Positions 15,884-24,496 are shown, counted from the stretch's first letter. The stretch: 29,979 nucleotides of DNA from an uncultured Eubacteriales bacterium (GCA_900547295.1 URGK01000029.1:1-29979); one strand, 5' to 3'. Notes: generated by a model from the letters alone, not told the origin. Numbers and translations: made by a program.

Positions 15884-17102
15884 CTTCTTTAAATCCGGGT
15901 CCCTTGAGCCACTTTGTAATCGCCGGAAGCTTTGCCGGTCCGTCCACAAGAATATCGTAAAGCTTTATCCAGAACGGAGTTACAAACGAGAAGCCCGCTA
16001 TAAGGGCTCCGCCGTATACAAGCAGATAATAGAACAGTCTGTTTTCAGGACACAGTCCGTAAAGCGAGGACAGGCAGCCTGACGAAAACAGAAAATACAG
16101 CCCTGCAATTGATACAACTATCGCTGCTATATATACTGCTGTATTCTGTACTTTTTTATGTATAAGCGAAAGCATTCCGAACCAGCATACAGCAAGGCAC
16201 GATATAAATCCGATGTAAAGACCGTAAAACTGTATCACATATCTGAGAGTCAGATGAAATACATACACAGGCATTGTGTTTGTTCCCACATATGCTAAAA
16301 TTCCCTGCTTTGACGGCAGTATGTTAACCATAAATATTATCCAGCCGCTTGATATGAAAAACAGCGCTATTCTAAGCAGCGTATCCTCATACCACGCCAT
16401 ACGAGGGAAGTTGTCAACAGACTCTCTGAGCAGATACCAGCCCACATTCGGTCCATACATGCAAAGCAGCACCGATATTCCCGCAAGCACAATTCCCATT
16501 ATGACAAGGATTGCCGGCTTTTTTTTGAGCTGTCTTATCCACGCCAGTCTTTCCTTTGAGCAGTAAAAGCCCAGCAGGAAAAACGGAAAGTATGAAAATA
16601 CTCTGCCAAGCGCCAGATAATCACCGAACTCCGATACCTGTCCCGCCACCAGAAACATCACAAGACTGAGAGGCAGCAGCCATTTGAGCTTAACCATATC
16701 CTTTAAGAAAAATCTGTAGAAGAACAGGGCAAACAGGAACCACAGCGCAAACGGCGGTGACAGAAAATCAAGGTGAGCATTTCCGAAGAAGAAATATCTC
16801 ACTCCGAAATAAATTACTGTAAATACCAGATACGGCCACATAAAGGTTTTGAATGCCGTTTCTCTTGCTCTCTCGGGCTTTTTTGAAAAATATCCCGAAA
16901 GGAACATAAATGCCTGCATTACAAATACGTTGATTGTTATGTATATAAAGCCGCCGAAGGTTGCCTGCGGAAATCCGCCTACGAGATAAAGCTCCGAATA
17001 CAGATTGCCTGACATTTTGGTAAAGTGCGACATTGGTATTGACAGCATCAGAATACCTCTGAAGGTGTCAAACATATAATCTCTCTGTTTTATCTCTCCC
17101 AT
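15864..17102 (-). CDS. Acyltransferase-3 family membrane protein
   Basis: 412 residues with about ten membrane segments. The N-terminus has the acyltransferase-3 (OafA/NodX-like) pattern: DYMFDTFRGILMLSIPMSHF, with the conserved Arg and His. Such proteins transfer acetyl, succinyl or similar groups to cell-surface glycans or lipids. The substrate is not readable from the sequence. GGAG lies 8 bases before the ATG and the gap after glpK is 1 bp. The acidic cytosolic tail KEDEEKQI overlaps the next gene. Confidence 0.85.
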   Translation of the reverse strand: MGEIKQRDYMFDTFRGILMLSIPMSHFTKMSGNLYSELYLVGGFPQATFGGFIYITINVFVMQAFMFLSGYFSKKPERARETAFKTFMWPYLVFTVIYFGVRYFFFGNAHLDFLSPPFALWFLFALFFYRFFLKDMVKLKWLLPLSLVMFLVAGQVSEFGDYLALGRVFSYFPFFLLGFYCSKERLAWIRQLKKKPAILVIMGIVLAGISVLLCMYGPNVGWYLLRESVDNFPRMAWYEDTLLRIALFFISSGWIIFMVNILPSKQGILAYVGTNTMPVYVFHLTLRYVIQFYGLYIGFISCLAVCWFGMLSLIHKKVQNTAVYIAAIVVSIAGLYFLFSSGCLSSLYGLCPENRLFYYLLVYGGALIAGFSFVTPFWIKLYDILVDGPAKLPAITKWLKGPGFKEDEEKQI

Positions 17103-17103
17103 A

Positions 17104-18594
17104 TTATCTGCTCCATTCCAGAACGCATCTTACGGCCTTTTTCCAGCCTGCAAGAAGCTTGGTTCTCTTTTCTTCATTCATTGACGCTGTAAACTCTCTG
17201 TCTGTTTTGAGGTTTTCTGTTATATCGTCCATATCGCTCCAGAAGCCTGTGGCAAGTCCTGCAAGATAGGCCGCTCCCAGCGAGGTTGTTTCTATACATT
17301 CAGGTCTTTTGACAGGTTTTGCCGTTATATCTGCCTGAAACTGCATAAGAAAGTTGTTGGCGCACGCGCCGCCGTCCACCTGTAAAGATAAAAGCTCATA
17401 GCCTATATCCTCTTTCATGGCCTCCAGCAGGTCATTTGTCTGATATGCCAGTGACTCTAAGGTTGCTCTTGTCAGATGGCACTTGTCGGCGCCCCTCGTA
17501 AGTCCGAATATTGCGCCTCTCGCATAAGGGTTCCAGTAAGGCGCTCCAAGTCCCGCAAATGCGGGAACTATATATACGCCGTTTGTATCGGGAACGCTTA
17601 GTGCAAGGCGTTCTGATTCCGGTGAACTGTCTATAAGCTCAAGCTCGTCACGAAGCCACTGTATTGCGGCTCCCGCCACAAATACGGAGCCCTCCAGCGC
17701 ATAATTGACTTTGCCGTCTATTCCCCAGGCAATTGTGGTAACAAGTCCGTTTTTGGAATACACAGGGCTCTCTCCTGTATTCATAAGCAGGAAACACCCT
17801 GTGCCGTATGTATTCTTAGCCTGTCCCTTTTCAAAGCAGCCTTGTCCGAAAAGCGCAGACTGCTGATCTCCAGCAGCTCCTGAAATTCTAACAGGTCCGC
17901 CGAAAATATGCTCCTCTGTTTCACCGTATATGAAGCTCGACGGCACAGGCTCCGGCAACATAGATACAGGTATATCAAGCTCTGCTAATATATCCTTGTC
18001 CCATTTAAGCTCATTTATGTTGAACATCATGGTTCTTGAGGCGTTGGAATAGTCGGTAACGTGCACTCTGCCTCCTGTAAGCTTCCATATGAGCCACGTT
18101 TCTATTGTTCCAAACAGCAGCTTTCCCGCCTCTGCCTTTGCTCTTGCGCCCTCTACATTGTCCAGTATCCATCTCAGCTTGCTGGCCGAAAAATATGCAT
18201 CAATGGGAAGCCCTGTTTTTTCTCTGAAAGATGGCTCCAGTCCCTTTGCCTTGAGGCTGTCGCAGTATTCCGCCGTTCTTCTGCACTGCCACACAATCGC
18301 ATTATATACAGGCTCTCCTGTTTCTCTGTCCCAGACAACCGTAGTTTCCCTCTGGTTTGTAATGCCTATTGCCTCTATGTTTTCATATGTGCAGTTTATC
18401 TTGTAGAGCGCCTCCTGCGCCACGCCTATCTGGGTTGACCATATCTCCATCGCATCGTGCTCAACCCAGCCTGCATTGGGATAAATCTGTCTGAATTCTT
18501 TCTGGGCCACGCTTACCATTTCGCCTTTTTTGTTATATAGAATGCAGCGGCAGCTGGTAGTGCCCTCATCAAGTGCCATTATGTATTTTTTCAT
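17104..18594 (-). CDS. glpK: Glycerol kinase
   Basis: 496 residues, full family length. FGGY-kinase motifs: MALDEGTTSCRC at the N-terminus, VWQCRRT, GAAGDQQSALFGQ at about 240-252, NTYGTGCFLLMNTGE, and the C-terminal signature VDGGACANNFLMQFQADI. It makes sn-glycerol 3-phosphate from glycerol and ATP in the cytosol. The loop EEHIFG keeps a His where Gram-positive GlpK enzymes are phosphorylated by HPr, so sugar-dependent control is possible. The ATG at 18594 follows AAGGAG by 6 bases. No glpF or glpO/glpD lies nearby; it sits 10 bp after hemW, an unusual position. Confidence 0.96.
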   Translation of the reverse strand: MKKYIMALDEGTTSCRCILYNKKGEMVSVAQKEFRQIYPNAGWVEHDAMEIWSTQIGVAQEALYKINCTYENIEAIGITNQRETTVVWDRETGEPVYNAIVWQCRRTAEYCDSLKAKGLEPSFREKTGLPIDAYFSASKLRWILDNVEGARAKAEAGKLLFGTIETWLIWKLTGGRVHVTDYSNASRTMMFNINELKWDKDILAELDIPVSMLPEPVPSSFIYGETEEHIFGGPVRISGAAGDQQSALFGQGCFEKGQAKNTYGTGCFLLMNTGESPVYSKNGLVTTIAWGIDGKVNYALEGSVFVAGAAIQWLRDELELIDSSPESERLALSVPDTNGVYIVPAFAGLGAPYWNPYARGAIFGLTRGADKCHLTRATLESLAYQTNDLLEAMKEDIGYELLSLQVDGGACANNFLMQFQADITAKPVKRPECIETTSLGAAYLAGLATGFWSDMDDITENLKTDREFTASMNEEKRTKLLAGWKKAVRCVLEWSR

Positions 18595-18604
18595 TTTCCG
18601 CTCC

Positions 18605-19807
18605 TTATACAAATTCCGATAATATGTCGTTTGATATATCTATTCCGTCATAAGTCAGCTTTAAAGCCTGTCCGTCATATCTGACAAGCCCTGCGGCCTG
18701 CCATCTGTCTATATTGCTCTCCGCCTCCGGAAACACCTCAAACAGGCTCCTGCCTGTAAATCGTTTAAATTCCTTAAGGCTTATTCCCGAAAGCCTCCGA
18801 AGTCCTGTAAATACAAATTCAGAGGCGTTGTCAAACTCTGTGTTGATATGAAAATCCTCCGCACAGCCTGCGGCCCTAAAGCAGCAGCAGCTGTCTGCAA
18901 GCAGGCTCTGTCCCGATGTTCTCATGTATTCCTCAAGGCTTTCCGTATTCTGAAAACGCCTGCCTTTAAAGTATGATGATGCGCCAAGCCCAAATCCCAG
19001 ATACTCTTTCATGGTCCAGTATTTGAGATTGTGACGTGACACAAATCCCGGCTTTGCGGCATTTGAGATTTCATAGTGGACATAGCCGTTTCGGCTGAGA
19101 AGCTCTGCTGCAGCTCTGTACATTTTCCTGTCGGTATCGTCCGGAATTTCTTCGAGTATGCCCTCCTCGTACATCTTCGCAAATGGCGTGTCCTCTTCAA
19201 TCTGCAGGCTGTAAAAGGATATGTGCTCAGGAGAAAGCTGTAATGCTTTCTCTAAGGTTTCTTTCCATATACTCATCGTCGCATCCGGCACCGCAAACAT
19301 CAGATCAATATTTATATTGTCAAAGCCAAGCTCTCTTGCCAGCGTGAAATTTTCCTCAAACTCTCTTACCGAGTGAATTCTGCCTAGAGTCTTAAGCACA
19401 TTGTCGTTTAATGACTGAACGCCGATGCTTAATCTGTTGATGCCGCAGTTTCTGTAGGCTGACAGCTTCTCTCTGCTCAGCGTGCCCGGATTTGTTTCGA
19501 TTGTAATTTCACAAGTTTTCGCAAGGTCAAAGCTTTCTCTGACGGCGGCCAGTATCTGCTCTGTATATTCAGGCTTCATCACAGACGGAGTGCCGCCCCC
19601 TATAAATATCGTATCGACAATGTATTCATCTCTGTAAAGACTGCCGTACAGTCTGATTTCATCTGTTAAAGCTTTAGTGTATCTGCTGTGAATATCCTCG
19701 TCTGCATCTTCAAAGGACAGAAATCCGCAGTATCTGCATTTACATACGCAGAAAGGGATATGTATATATATCCCCAGCTCTGTCTTGTCGTTATTTGTTG
19801 TCATCAT
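18605..19807 (-). CDS. hemW: Radical SAM heme chaperone HemW
   Basis: About 401 residues. The radical-SAM cluster motif is in HIPFCVCKCRYCGF (CxxxCxxC, with an extra Cys inside); IFIGGGTPSVM, EITIETNPGTL and NRLSIGVQSLND are the HemW/HemN-like core. HemW-type C-terminal domain features follow (HNLKYWTMKEYLGFGLGASS, FVFTGLRRLSGI). This family binds heme and helps insert it into target enzymes; older annotations call it coproporphyrinogen III oxidase. It overlaps the 3' end of lepA by 17 bp. Start at ATG 19807 (ATG 19804 is equally possible); no clear ribosome site, so coupling to lepA is likely. Confidence 0.95.
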   Translation of the reverse strand: MMTTNNDKTELGIYIHIPFCVCKCRYCGFLSFEDADEDIHSRYTKALTDEIRLYGSLYRDEYIVDTIFIGGGTPSVMKPEYTEQILAAVRESFDLAKTCEITIETNPGTLSREKLSAYRNCGINRLSIGVQSLNDNVLKTLGRIHSVREFEENFTLARELGFDNINIDLMFAVPDATMSIWKETLEKALQLSPEHISFYSLQIEEDTPFAKMYEEGILEEIPDDTDRKMYRAAAELLSRNGYVHYEISNAAKPGFVSRHNLKYWTMKEYLGFGLGASSYFKGRRFQNTESLEEYMRTSGQSLLADSCCCFRAAGCAEDFHINTEFDNASEFVFTGLRRLSGISLKEFKRFTGRSLFEVFPEAESNIDRWQAAGLVRYDGQALKLTYDGIDISNDILSEFV

Positions 19808-21602
19808 ATTTAAGCACTGCCGTAAATGCTTCCTGAGGGACTTCAACAGTACCGAACTGTCTCATTCGTTTCTTTCCCTCTTTCTGCTTTTCGAGCAGCT
19901 TTTTCTTTCTTGATATATCCCCGCCGTAGCACTTGGCTATTACGTCCTTACGGTATGCCTTGACGGTTTCTCTTGCTATTACATCTTTGCCGATTGCAGC
20001 CTGAATAGGCACTTCAAACTGATGTCTCGGTATTATTTCCTTTAGCTTTTCGCATACGAATTTGCCTCTGGCTCTCGCCTTTGACTCATGTACTATCATT
20101 GAGAAAGCGTCCACAAGCTCCTTGTTTAAAAGCACGTCAAGCTTGACTACGTTGGATTTCTCGTATCTGACAAACTCGTAGTCCAGTGAGCCGTAGCCTC
20201 TGGTCTTGGATTTGAGAGCGTCAAAGAAGTCATATATTACTTCGTTAAGCGGCATTTCGTAATGCAGCAGCACTCTTGTCGGAGTGATGTATTCCATATG
20301 CAGAAGTCTGCCTCTCCTGTCCTGACAGATTTCCATTATATTGCCTACATATTCGTTAGGTATCATTATATCCGCTTTGACTATAGGCTCTTCGATATGC
20401 TCTATTTCAAGCGGGTCAGGCAGGTTTGTAGGGTTCTGTATAAACTCCTCTGTGCCGTTTTTGAGCACAACTTTATATATTACGCTCGGCGATGTGGTTA
20501 TTACCGCCAGATTGAATTCTCTTTCGAGTCTTTCGACTATGATTTCCATATGCAGAAGTCCGAGGAAGCCGCATCTGAAGCCGTAGCCCAGCGCAGATGA
20601 GGTTTCAGGTTCGAAGTTGAAAGCCGCGTCATTTACCTGAAGCTTCTCAAGGGCGTCCTTGACGTTTTCGTATTTTTCACCCTCCGCAGGATATATGCCG
20701 CAGTATACCATTGACTGAACTTTTTTGTAGCCCGGAAGAGGCTCGTCCGCAGGTTCGCTGTCTAAGGTTATGGTATCGCCGACTCTGGCATCTGAAACCT
20801 GCTTGATGCTGGCGCAGATATATCCTACCTCTCCGGCTCTCAGTTCTCTGCAGGCAACAGGTGTAGGCGAATAGGTGCCGACCTCTGTAACCTCGTGAAC
20901 TGTTTTTGTATTCATCATTCTTATCATATCGCCTTTTTTGACCCTGCCGTCAAATATTCTGGTGTATATGATAACGCCTTTGTAATTGTCGTAATATGAG
21001 TCGAATATAAGGGCTTTGAGTCTGCTGTTTATATCGCCTGACGGCGCAGGTATGCGCGCCACAACAGCCTCCAGCACCTCTTCGATTCCAAGTCCCGCCT
21101 TGGCCGATATAAGAGGGGCATCCTGAGCCTCTATTCCGATTACCTCTTCAATCTCGTCCTTGACCTCATCAGGTCTTGCGCTTGCAAGATCCATTTTGTT
21201 CAGGACAGGAATTATCTCGAGGTTTTCGTCAAGAGCAAGATACACGTTTGCAAGTGTCTGAGCCTCAACTCCCTGAGTGGCATCGACTACAAGCACCGCT
21301 CCCTCGCAGGCCGCAAGGCTTCTTGATACCTCGTATGTAAAGTCAACGTGGCCCGGTGTGTCAATAAGGTTGAAAATATATTCGTTGCCGTCATTCGCCT
21401 TATATACAAGTCTTGAGGTCTGAAGCTTGATGGTAATTCCTCTTTCTCTTTCGAGGTCCATATTGTCAAGGTACTGTTCCTTCATATCACGCTCCGCCAC
21501 AAGACCCGTTTTTTCTATTAATCTGTCGGCAAGTGTTGATTTGCCGTGGTCTATATGAGCTATAATGCTGAAATTTCTGATATACTTCTGATAAGAATTC
21601 AT
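19791..21602 (-). CDS. lepA: Elongation factor 4 (LepA)
   Basis: 603 residues, standard length. GTPase motifs: AHIDHGKST (G1), DTPGHVDF (G3), NKMD (G4) and SAKAG (G5). EF-G-like domains II, III and V and the LepA-specific C-terminus (YGGDISRKKKLLEKQKEGKKRM) follow. It is a ribosome-associated GTPase that acts during translation. AAAGGAG precedes the ATG at 21602. Its place after gpr and spoIIP is common in Clostridia. Confidence 0.99.
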   Translation of the reverse strand: MNSYQKYIRNFSIIAHIDHGKSTLADRLIEKTGLVAERDMKEQYLDNMDLERERGITIKLQTSRLVYKANDGNEYIFNLIDTPGHVDFTYEVSRSLAACEGAVLVVDATQGVEAQTLANVYLALDENLEIIPVLNKMDLASARPDEVKDEIEEVIGIEAQDAPLISAKAGLGIEEVLEAVVARIPAPSGDINSRLKALIFDSYYDNYKGVIIYTRIFDGRVKKGDMIRMMNTKTVHEVTEVGTYSPTPVACRELRAGEVGYICASIKQVSDARVGDTITLDSEPADEPLPGYKKVQSMVYCGIYPAEGEKYENVKDALEKLQVNDAAFNFEPETSSALGYGFRCGFLGLLHMEIIVERLEREFNLAVITTSPSVIYKVVLKNGTEEFIQNPTNLPDPLEIEHIEEPIVKADIMIPNEYVGNIMEICQDRRGRLLHMEYITPTRVLLHYEMPLNEVIYDFFDALKSKTRGYGSLDYEFVRYEKSNVVKLDVLLNKELVDAFSMIVHESKARARGKFVCEKLKEIIPRHQFEVPIQAAIGKDVIARETVKAYRKDVIAKCYGGDISRKKKLLEKQKEGKKRMRQFGTVEVPQEAFTAVLKYDDNK

Positions 21603-21638
21603 GGTTTCTCCTTTGTGTAATTACTTAACTAATATATT

Positions 21639-21857
21639 TTACCTAAAAACACCGGAAATATCAACACCAAAGAAGTAAGCTTTTATATCGCCGCTTTCGG
21701 CTTTCTCTCCCGAAAACCCCAGCATACCGCCCTCGCCCGTAATTCTGTGGCACTGCTGGTCAACTGTGAGCACTCCCATCATAGCCAGTGTCAGAACCGC
21801 AATCACAAGCAGGCTTTTAATCCTTCTGTATCTCGGCTTAATTTTTCTCCTTTTCAT
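21639..21857 (-). CDS. Small membrane-anchored protein between spoIIP and lepA
   Basis: 72 residues: a basic N-terminus (MKRRKIKPRYRRIK), one hydrophobic helix at about 15-31 (LLVIAVLTLAMMGVLTV), and a Gly-rich tail with a single Cys ending VDISGVFR. I do not recognise the family. The start overlaps the end of spoIIP by 20 bp and GAGGTG lies 6 bases upstream, so translation looks genuine and coupled. With gpr and spoIIP upstream, a spore-related or cell-envelope role is a guess only. Confidence 0.6.
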   Translation of the reverse strand: MKRRKIKPRYRRIKSLLVIAVLTLAMMGVLTVDQQCHRITGEGGMLGFSGEKAESGDIKAYFFGVDISGVFR

Positions 21858-22731
21858 ATATCACCTCTGCAAGAACTTTTCCTATGTAGCGCGCGGTGTT
21901 TTTGACCTCTGATATGTCGTTCTGATTATTGCCTATTTCAAGCAGTATATGGTTGTTGCATACCCACTGATTGAATTTGTATTCCTTTTCGATTATACGC
22001 CCTCCAAATCCCGGATACATTGCCTCCGCCCTGCTGTTTACGGTTTTGGCATAGGACAGGAGCTTAGGATAGTTGTCGCAGGCAGAGCCTACCACAAGGC
22101 TGTAGGTTGCAACCGTATCCTTACCTATTTTGACTGTGGCGCCTTTGTTTCCCGCATAGGCCGCCGCATCTCTGTGCAGGTCTATCACGTATTTGGCCGT
22201 AGGGTATTTTTTCATAAGCCTCTGGATTGTTTCAAGGGATCTGGCGTAGGACTCGTTGTAGGAAGGTCTGTCGTGCATTGTCTTGTCGTGGATTACATTG
22301 ATGCCCGCGTCCTCCATAACGTCCTCCATTATATCTCCCACTTCTCTGACCGTGTCCTTCTCACCCTCCCTGTGAAAGTTGCCCTCTGATGACGGCTGGT
22401 AGCTTTCGCTGGCGTGAGTGTGATATATAATTACGAGAGGATCTCCGTTTTTGAGCATCTTTTTCCTGTCTTTTTTGCTTTTCTTTTTGCTGCCCTCTCC
22501 ATCGCTTTTTTTGCCGGTCTTGTCTGATGTCACAGAGGTTTTCTCTATAGCGGCATCTTTGTCGCCTGTTGCTTCCATAGTCGAAAACACGCTGCTCATA
22601 CACATTATTCCGAGCTGACTTTCCGTAAGCCTTGCTTCTCTGTCTTTTTTCTCCCAAGATACATTTACAAGAAGTACCGCGGTAATTACAAACACGATTA
22701 CCGCCAGCACTGCCGCCTGTCGTTTTTTCAT
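21838..22731 (-). CDS. spoIIP: Stage II sporulation protein P (SpoIIP)
   Basis: 297 residues. An N-terminal membrane anchor (about 6-24) is followed by a Lys/Asp/Ser-rich linker (about 60-95) and the SpoIIP hydrolase domain: IYHTHASESYQP (about 101-112), YVIDLHRDAA and LLEIGNNQND. SpoIIP cleaves septal peptidoglycan (amidase and endopeptidase activities) with SpoIID and SpoIIM during engulfment. The start overlaps the gpr stop as ATGA, a coupled junction. Confidence 0.95.
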   Translation of the reverse strand: MKKRQAAVLAVIVFVITAVLLVNVSWEKKDREARLTESQLGIMCMSSVFSTMEATGDKDAAIEKTSVTSDKTGKKSDGEGSKKKSKKDRKKMLKNGDPLVIIYHTHASESYQPSSEGNFHREGEKDTVREVGDIMEDVMEDAGINVIHDKTMHDRPSYNESYARSLETIQRLMKKYPTAKYVIDLHRDAAAYAGNKGATVKIGKDTVATYSLVVGSACDNYPKLLSYAKTVNSRAEAMYPGFGGRIIEKEYKFNQWVCNNHILLEIGNNQNDISEVKNTARYIGKVLAEVIYEKEKN

Positions 22732-23624
22732 TGCTTTTCCTCCAATATATTCTCATAAGAATATATGCCGGGGTGAAGCGCAATATTAATTCCGTTTGCA
22801 ATTATATCTGAAAAATCCTTTATAATCTGGTCTATGTCAGTGGATGTCACTATCATATCCATATCCCGATTCCGGAAATATTCCTCCGCCTGCTCATCTC
22901 CCATTGCCTCAAGTATCAGGGTTTTTGAGTCTATAACGGTGGGCACTCCTATGGATACCACCTTTGCTCCCACAGTCTCTCTTGAAAGCTCTGTTCTGGT
23001 GTTGCCCATACCGCCTCCGGGATATATTACTGTATCGTTTATCTGTATGGTGGTGCTTACCCGCTTAATGTCCCTTGCGGCAAGGGAGTCTACAGCAACA
23101 ATCACATCGGGCTTTGCTATCTCTGCCGTTTTTTTAATTATTTCGGCTGTTTCAAGGCCTGTCGTGCCTGTAACTCCTGGAGCTATGCCGCTGACGCACG
23201 CCATTTCCTCATCGCCCTCCGCCTCATAGGCTATGAAGAGGTGCCTTGTTATATCCACCTTTTGCAGTGTTCTCGGCCCAAGAGCGTCAGGGGTCACCTG
23301 TATATTGCCAAGTCCCGCAACCAGTACCTTTAGCTCGTATGAAAACGGGATCATTTTTTCAAGCTCTGAGGCAAGCGCCTGCGAGGCTCTGCGTTTTATC
23401 TCGTTTCTGCCCTCAAGCAGTCTGTCAAGCTCGATGGTTATATATCTGCCGGCAGGCTTTTCGAGGTGCCTTGCTCCGATTTCACTTTCGATGGTTATTT
23501 CTGTTGCCAGTATATCCTCTCCGTAGCTTCGTTTTGTTATTGTAACGCCCTCAATGTCGCTTTTACCGTGGGTTTCCTCATACATCTGCCTGTTCTCAAT
23601 GGCAAGATCTGTCCTGAACCTCAT
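22728..23624 (-). CDS. gpr: Germination protease GPR
   Basis: 298 residues of peptidase family A25. The N-terminus MRFRTDLAIE is typical of the GPR pro-region/cleavage area; conserved acidic motifs include VTPDALGPRT and VDSLAARD. GPR degrades small acid-soluble spore proteins at germination. GGGAGGGAG precedes the ATG at 23624. On the minus strand TGAATA (23679-23684) could be the -35 of a sigma-G-type promoter, with a weak GAAAGTA 18 bases later. The upstream DNA and first 18 codons lie within a 114-bp repeat whose second copy is 935 bp away. Confidence 0.96.
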   Translation of the reverse strand: MRFRTDLAIENRQMYEETHGKSDIEGVTITKRSYGEDILATEITIESEIGARHLEKPAGRYITIELDRLLEGRNEIKRRASQALASELEKMIPFSYELKVLVAGLGNIQVTPDALGPRTLQKVDITRHLFIAYEAEGDEEMACVSGIAPGVTGTTGLETAEIIKKTAEIAKPDVIVAVDSLAARDIKRVSTTIQINDTVIYPGGGMGNTRTELSRETVGAKVVSIGVPTVIDSKTLILEAMGDEQAEEYFRNRDMDMIVTSTDIDQIIKDFSDIIANGINIALHPGIYSYENILEEKQ

Positions 23625-23685
23625 AATTTCAAGCTCCCTCCCGTTTTTTTATTACTTTCCCCTTGATTTTTCTTTTTTATTCATA
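23572..23685. repeat. 114-bp direct repeat, copy 1 (gpr 5' end and upstream DNA)
   Basis: It aligns without gaps to 24507-24620 at a constant offset of 935 bp. The 61 bases upstream of the gpr start codon and the first two codons are identical in both copies; nine differences all lie in codons 3-15. This copy belongs to the intact gpr. It keeps the TTGATT -35 and 17-bp spacer of the rpsT promoter, but the next six bases are CTTACA instead of the TATACT -10. Confidence 0.97.
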
Positions 23686-23772
23686 CTTACAGGTCCGTGA
23701 GCAGATGAGACAGAGTTTAATATTTTCAAATTATTATTGACTTTGCGACTGCAATACTGTATTATATCAGTT

Positions 23773-23831
23773 GAAAGAGACGATGTTTACTACCGTACGG
23801 TTTTTACCTAGGCGGGCTGCACGTCTCTTTC
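23773..23831. repeat. Nested inverted repeat at the 3' end of the insert gene
   Basis: GAAAGAGACG (23773-23782) pairs perfectly with CGTCTCTTTC (23822-23831). The 39-base loop contains the 10-bp palindrome ACCGTACGGT (23792-23801). One arm lies in the last codons of the 173-residue gene. No T run follows on the minus strand, so it may be an mRNA 3'-end structure or a recombination or protein-binding site. Confidence 0.65.
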
Positions 23832-24325
23832 TTTATTCTTATTAAATCATATAAATATAACTTCTTGTTTTTATCACATCTTACTAGCATCCTTGCAGAA
23901 AAAATATTATACCTGATAAGCTCTCCGACCTCGTCGTAAACAGGCAGTCCAAATCTGGTATCATATCTGTACCAGCCAAATTGTGCCTTTGCACCGTGTT
24001 TTTTCTTATAGTCAGGATAGGTTTTCTTATTTGTTGCAATCTGAATCAACTCTCCAATTGCAACAGATGCATTTGCTTTAGCCCTTAAATTGGCACCTTT
24101 CGTTTTAATTCTGTCATCTGAATTAGTAAATTCATCGGGGAAATCCGAACCTATATATACTTTCTCACAAGTTTCTATAATTTCATAAAAATTTCCAATG
24201 TCCTCTTTCAGGTATTTTTCTATGTCATCCCAGTCAAACGATTTCCTGCTTTTAAAACGAATATCATTAATTAAAACAACTTTTCTTCCATCTAAATCGG
24301 TGATGATATTTATATTTTTGTTCAT
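23804..24325 (-). CDS. Uncharacterised protein of a family found in gut Clostridia and mobile elements
   Basis: 173 residues, no signal peptide or membrane helix. It opens MNKNINIITDLDGRKVVLIN; other landmarks are YEIIETCEKVYIGSDFPDEF, LRAKANASVAIGELIQIA, FGWYRYDTRFGLPVYDE and LYLYDLIRIKKET. I recall similar sequences as stand-alone proteins of gut Firmicutes and as C-terminal domains of very large proteins of conjugative elements and phages, where nuclease-toxin-type domains occur. That is from memory and unverified, and no activity is claimed. The start has AGGA 8-9 bases upstream. It is AT-rich compared with its neighbours and is the only gene in the repeat-flanked insert. Confidence 0.75.
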   Translation of the reverse strand: MNKNINIITDLDGRKVVLINDIRFKSRKSFDWDDIEKYLKEDIGNFYEIIETCEKVYIGSDFPDEFTNSDDRIKTKGANLRAKANASVAIGELIQIATNKKTYPDYKKKHGAKAQFGWYRYDTRFGLPVYDEVGELIRYNIFSARMLVRCDKNKKLYLYDLIRIKKETCSPPR

Positions 24326-24359
24326 TTTTTCAGTTCCTATCTCAATTAATTATGCATAC

Positions 24360-24454
24360 AAAAAACGTACAAAGAAGCTGCGAAATTATCGCAACTATCC
24401 CTGCACGTTTATGCTCGTGTATAGCCCGGTAGGATAAGACCTAAATGTATTGTA
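24360..24454 (-). ncRNA. Structured leader or small RNA upstream of the insert gene
   Basis: On the minus strand an extended -10 promoter TGATACAAT (TACAAT at 24449-24454) predicts a start near 24442. A terminator-like hairpin follows: TGCACGTT (24402-24409) pairs with AACGTACA (24364-24371), with an inner TGCGA/TCGCA stem (24379-24393), and is followed by six T (24365-24360). An alternative stem, 24402-24407 with 24416-24421, uses the same arm and excludes the terminator. This is the layout of a transcription attenuator; it could also release an RNA of about 80 nucleotides. No leader peptide is visible. Confidence 0.5.
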
Positions 24455-24496
24455 TCACAAATTCTTTGATTGTACTATTCCTCCTGACATATTTTA

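Noticed and set aside
22361..22801. 146-codon minus-strand frame across the gpr/spoIIP junction
   Set aside because: Overlaps two clear genes in another frame and has a low-complexity, arginine/glutamine-rich shadow composition.
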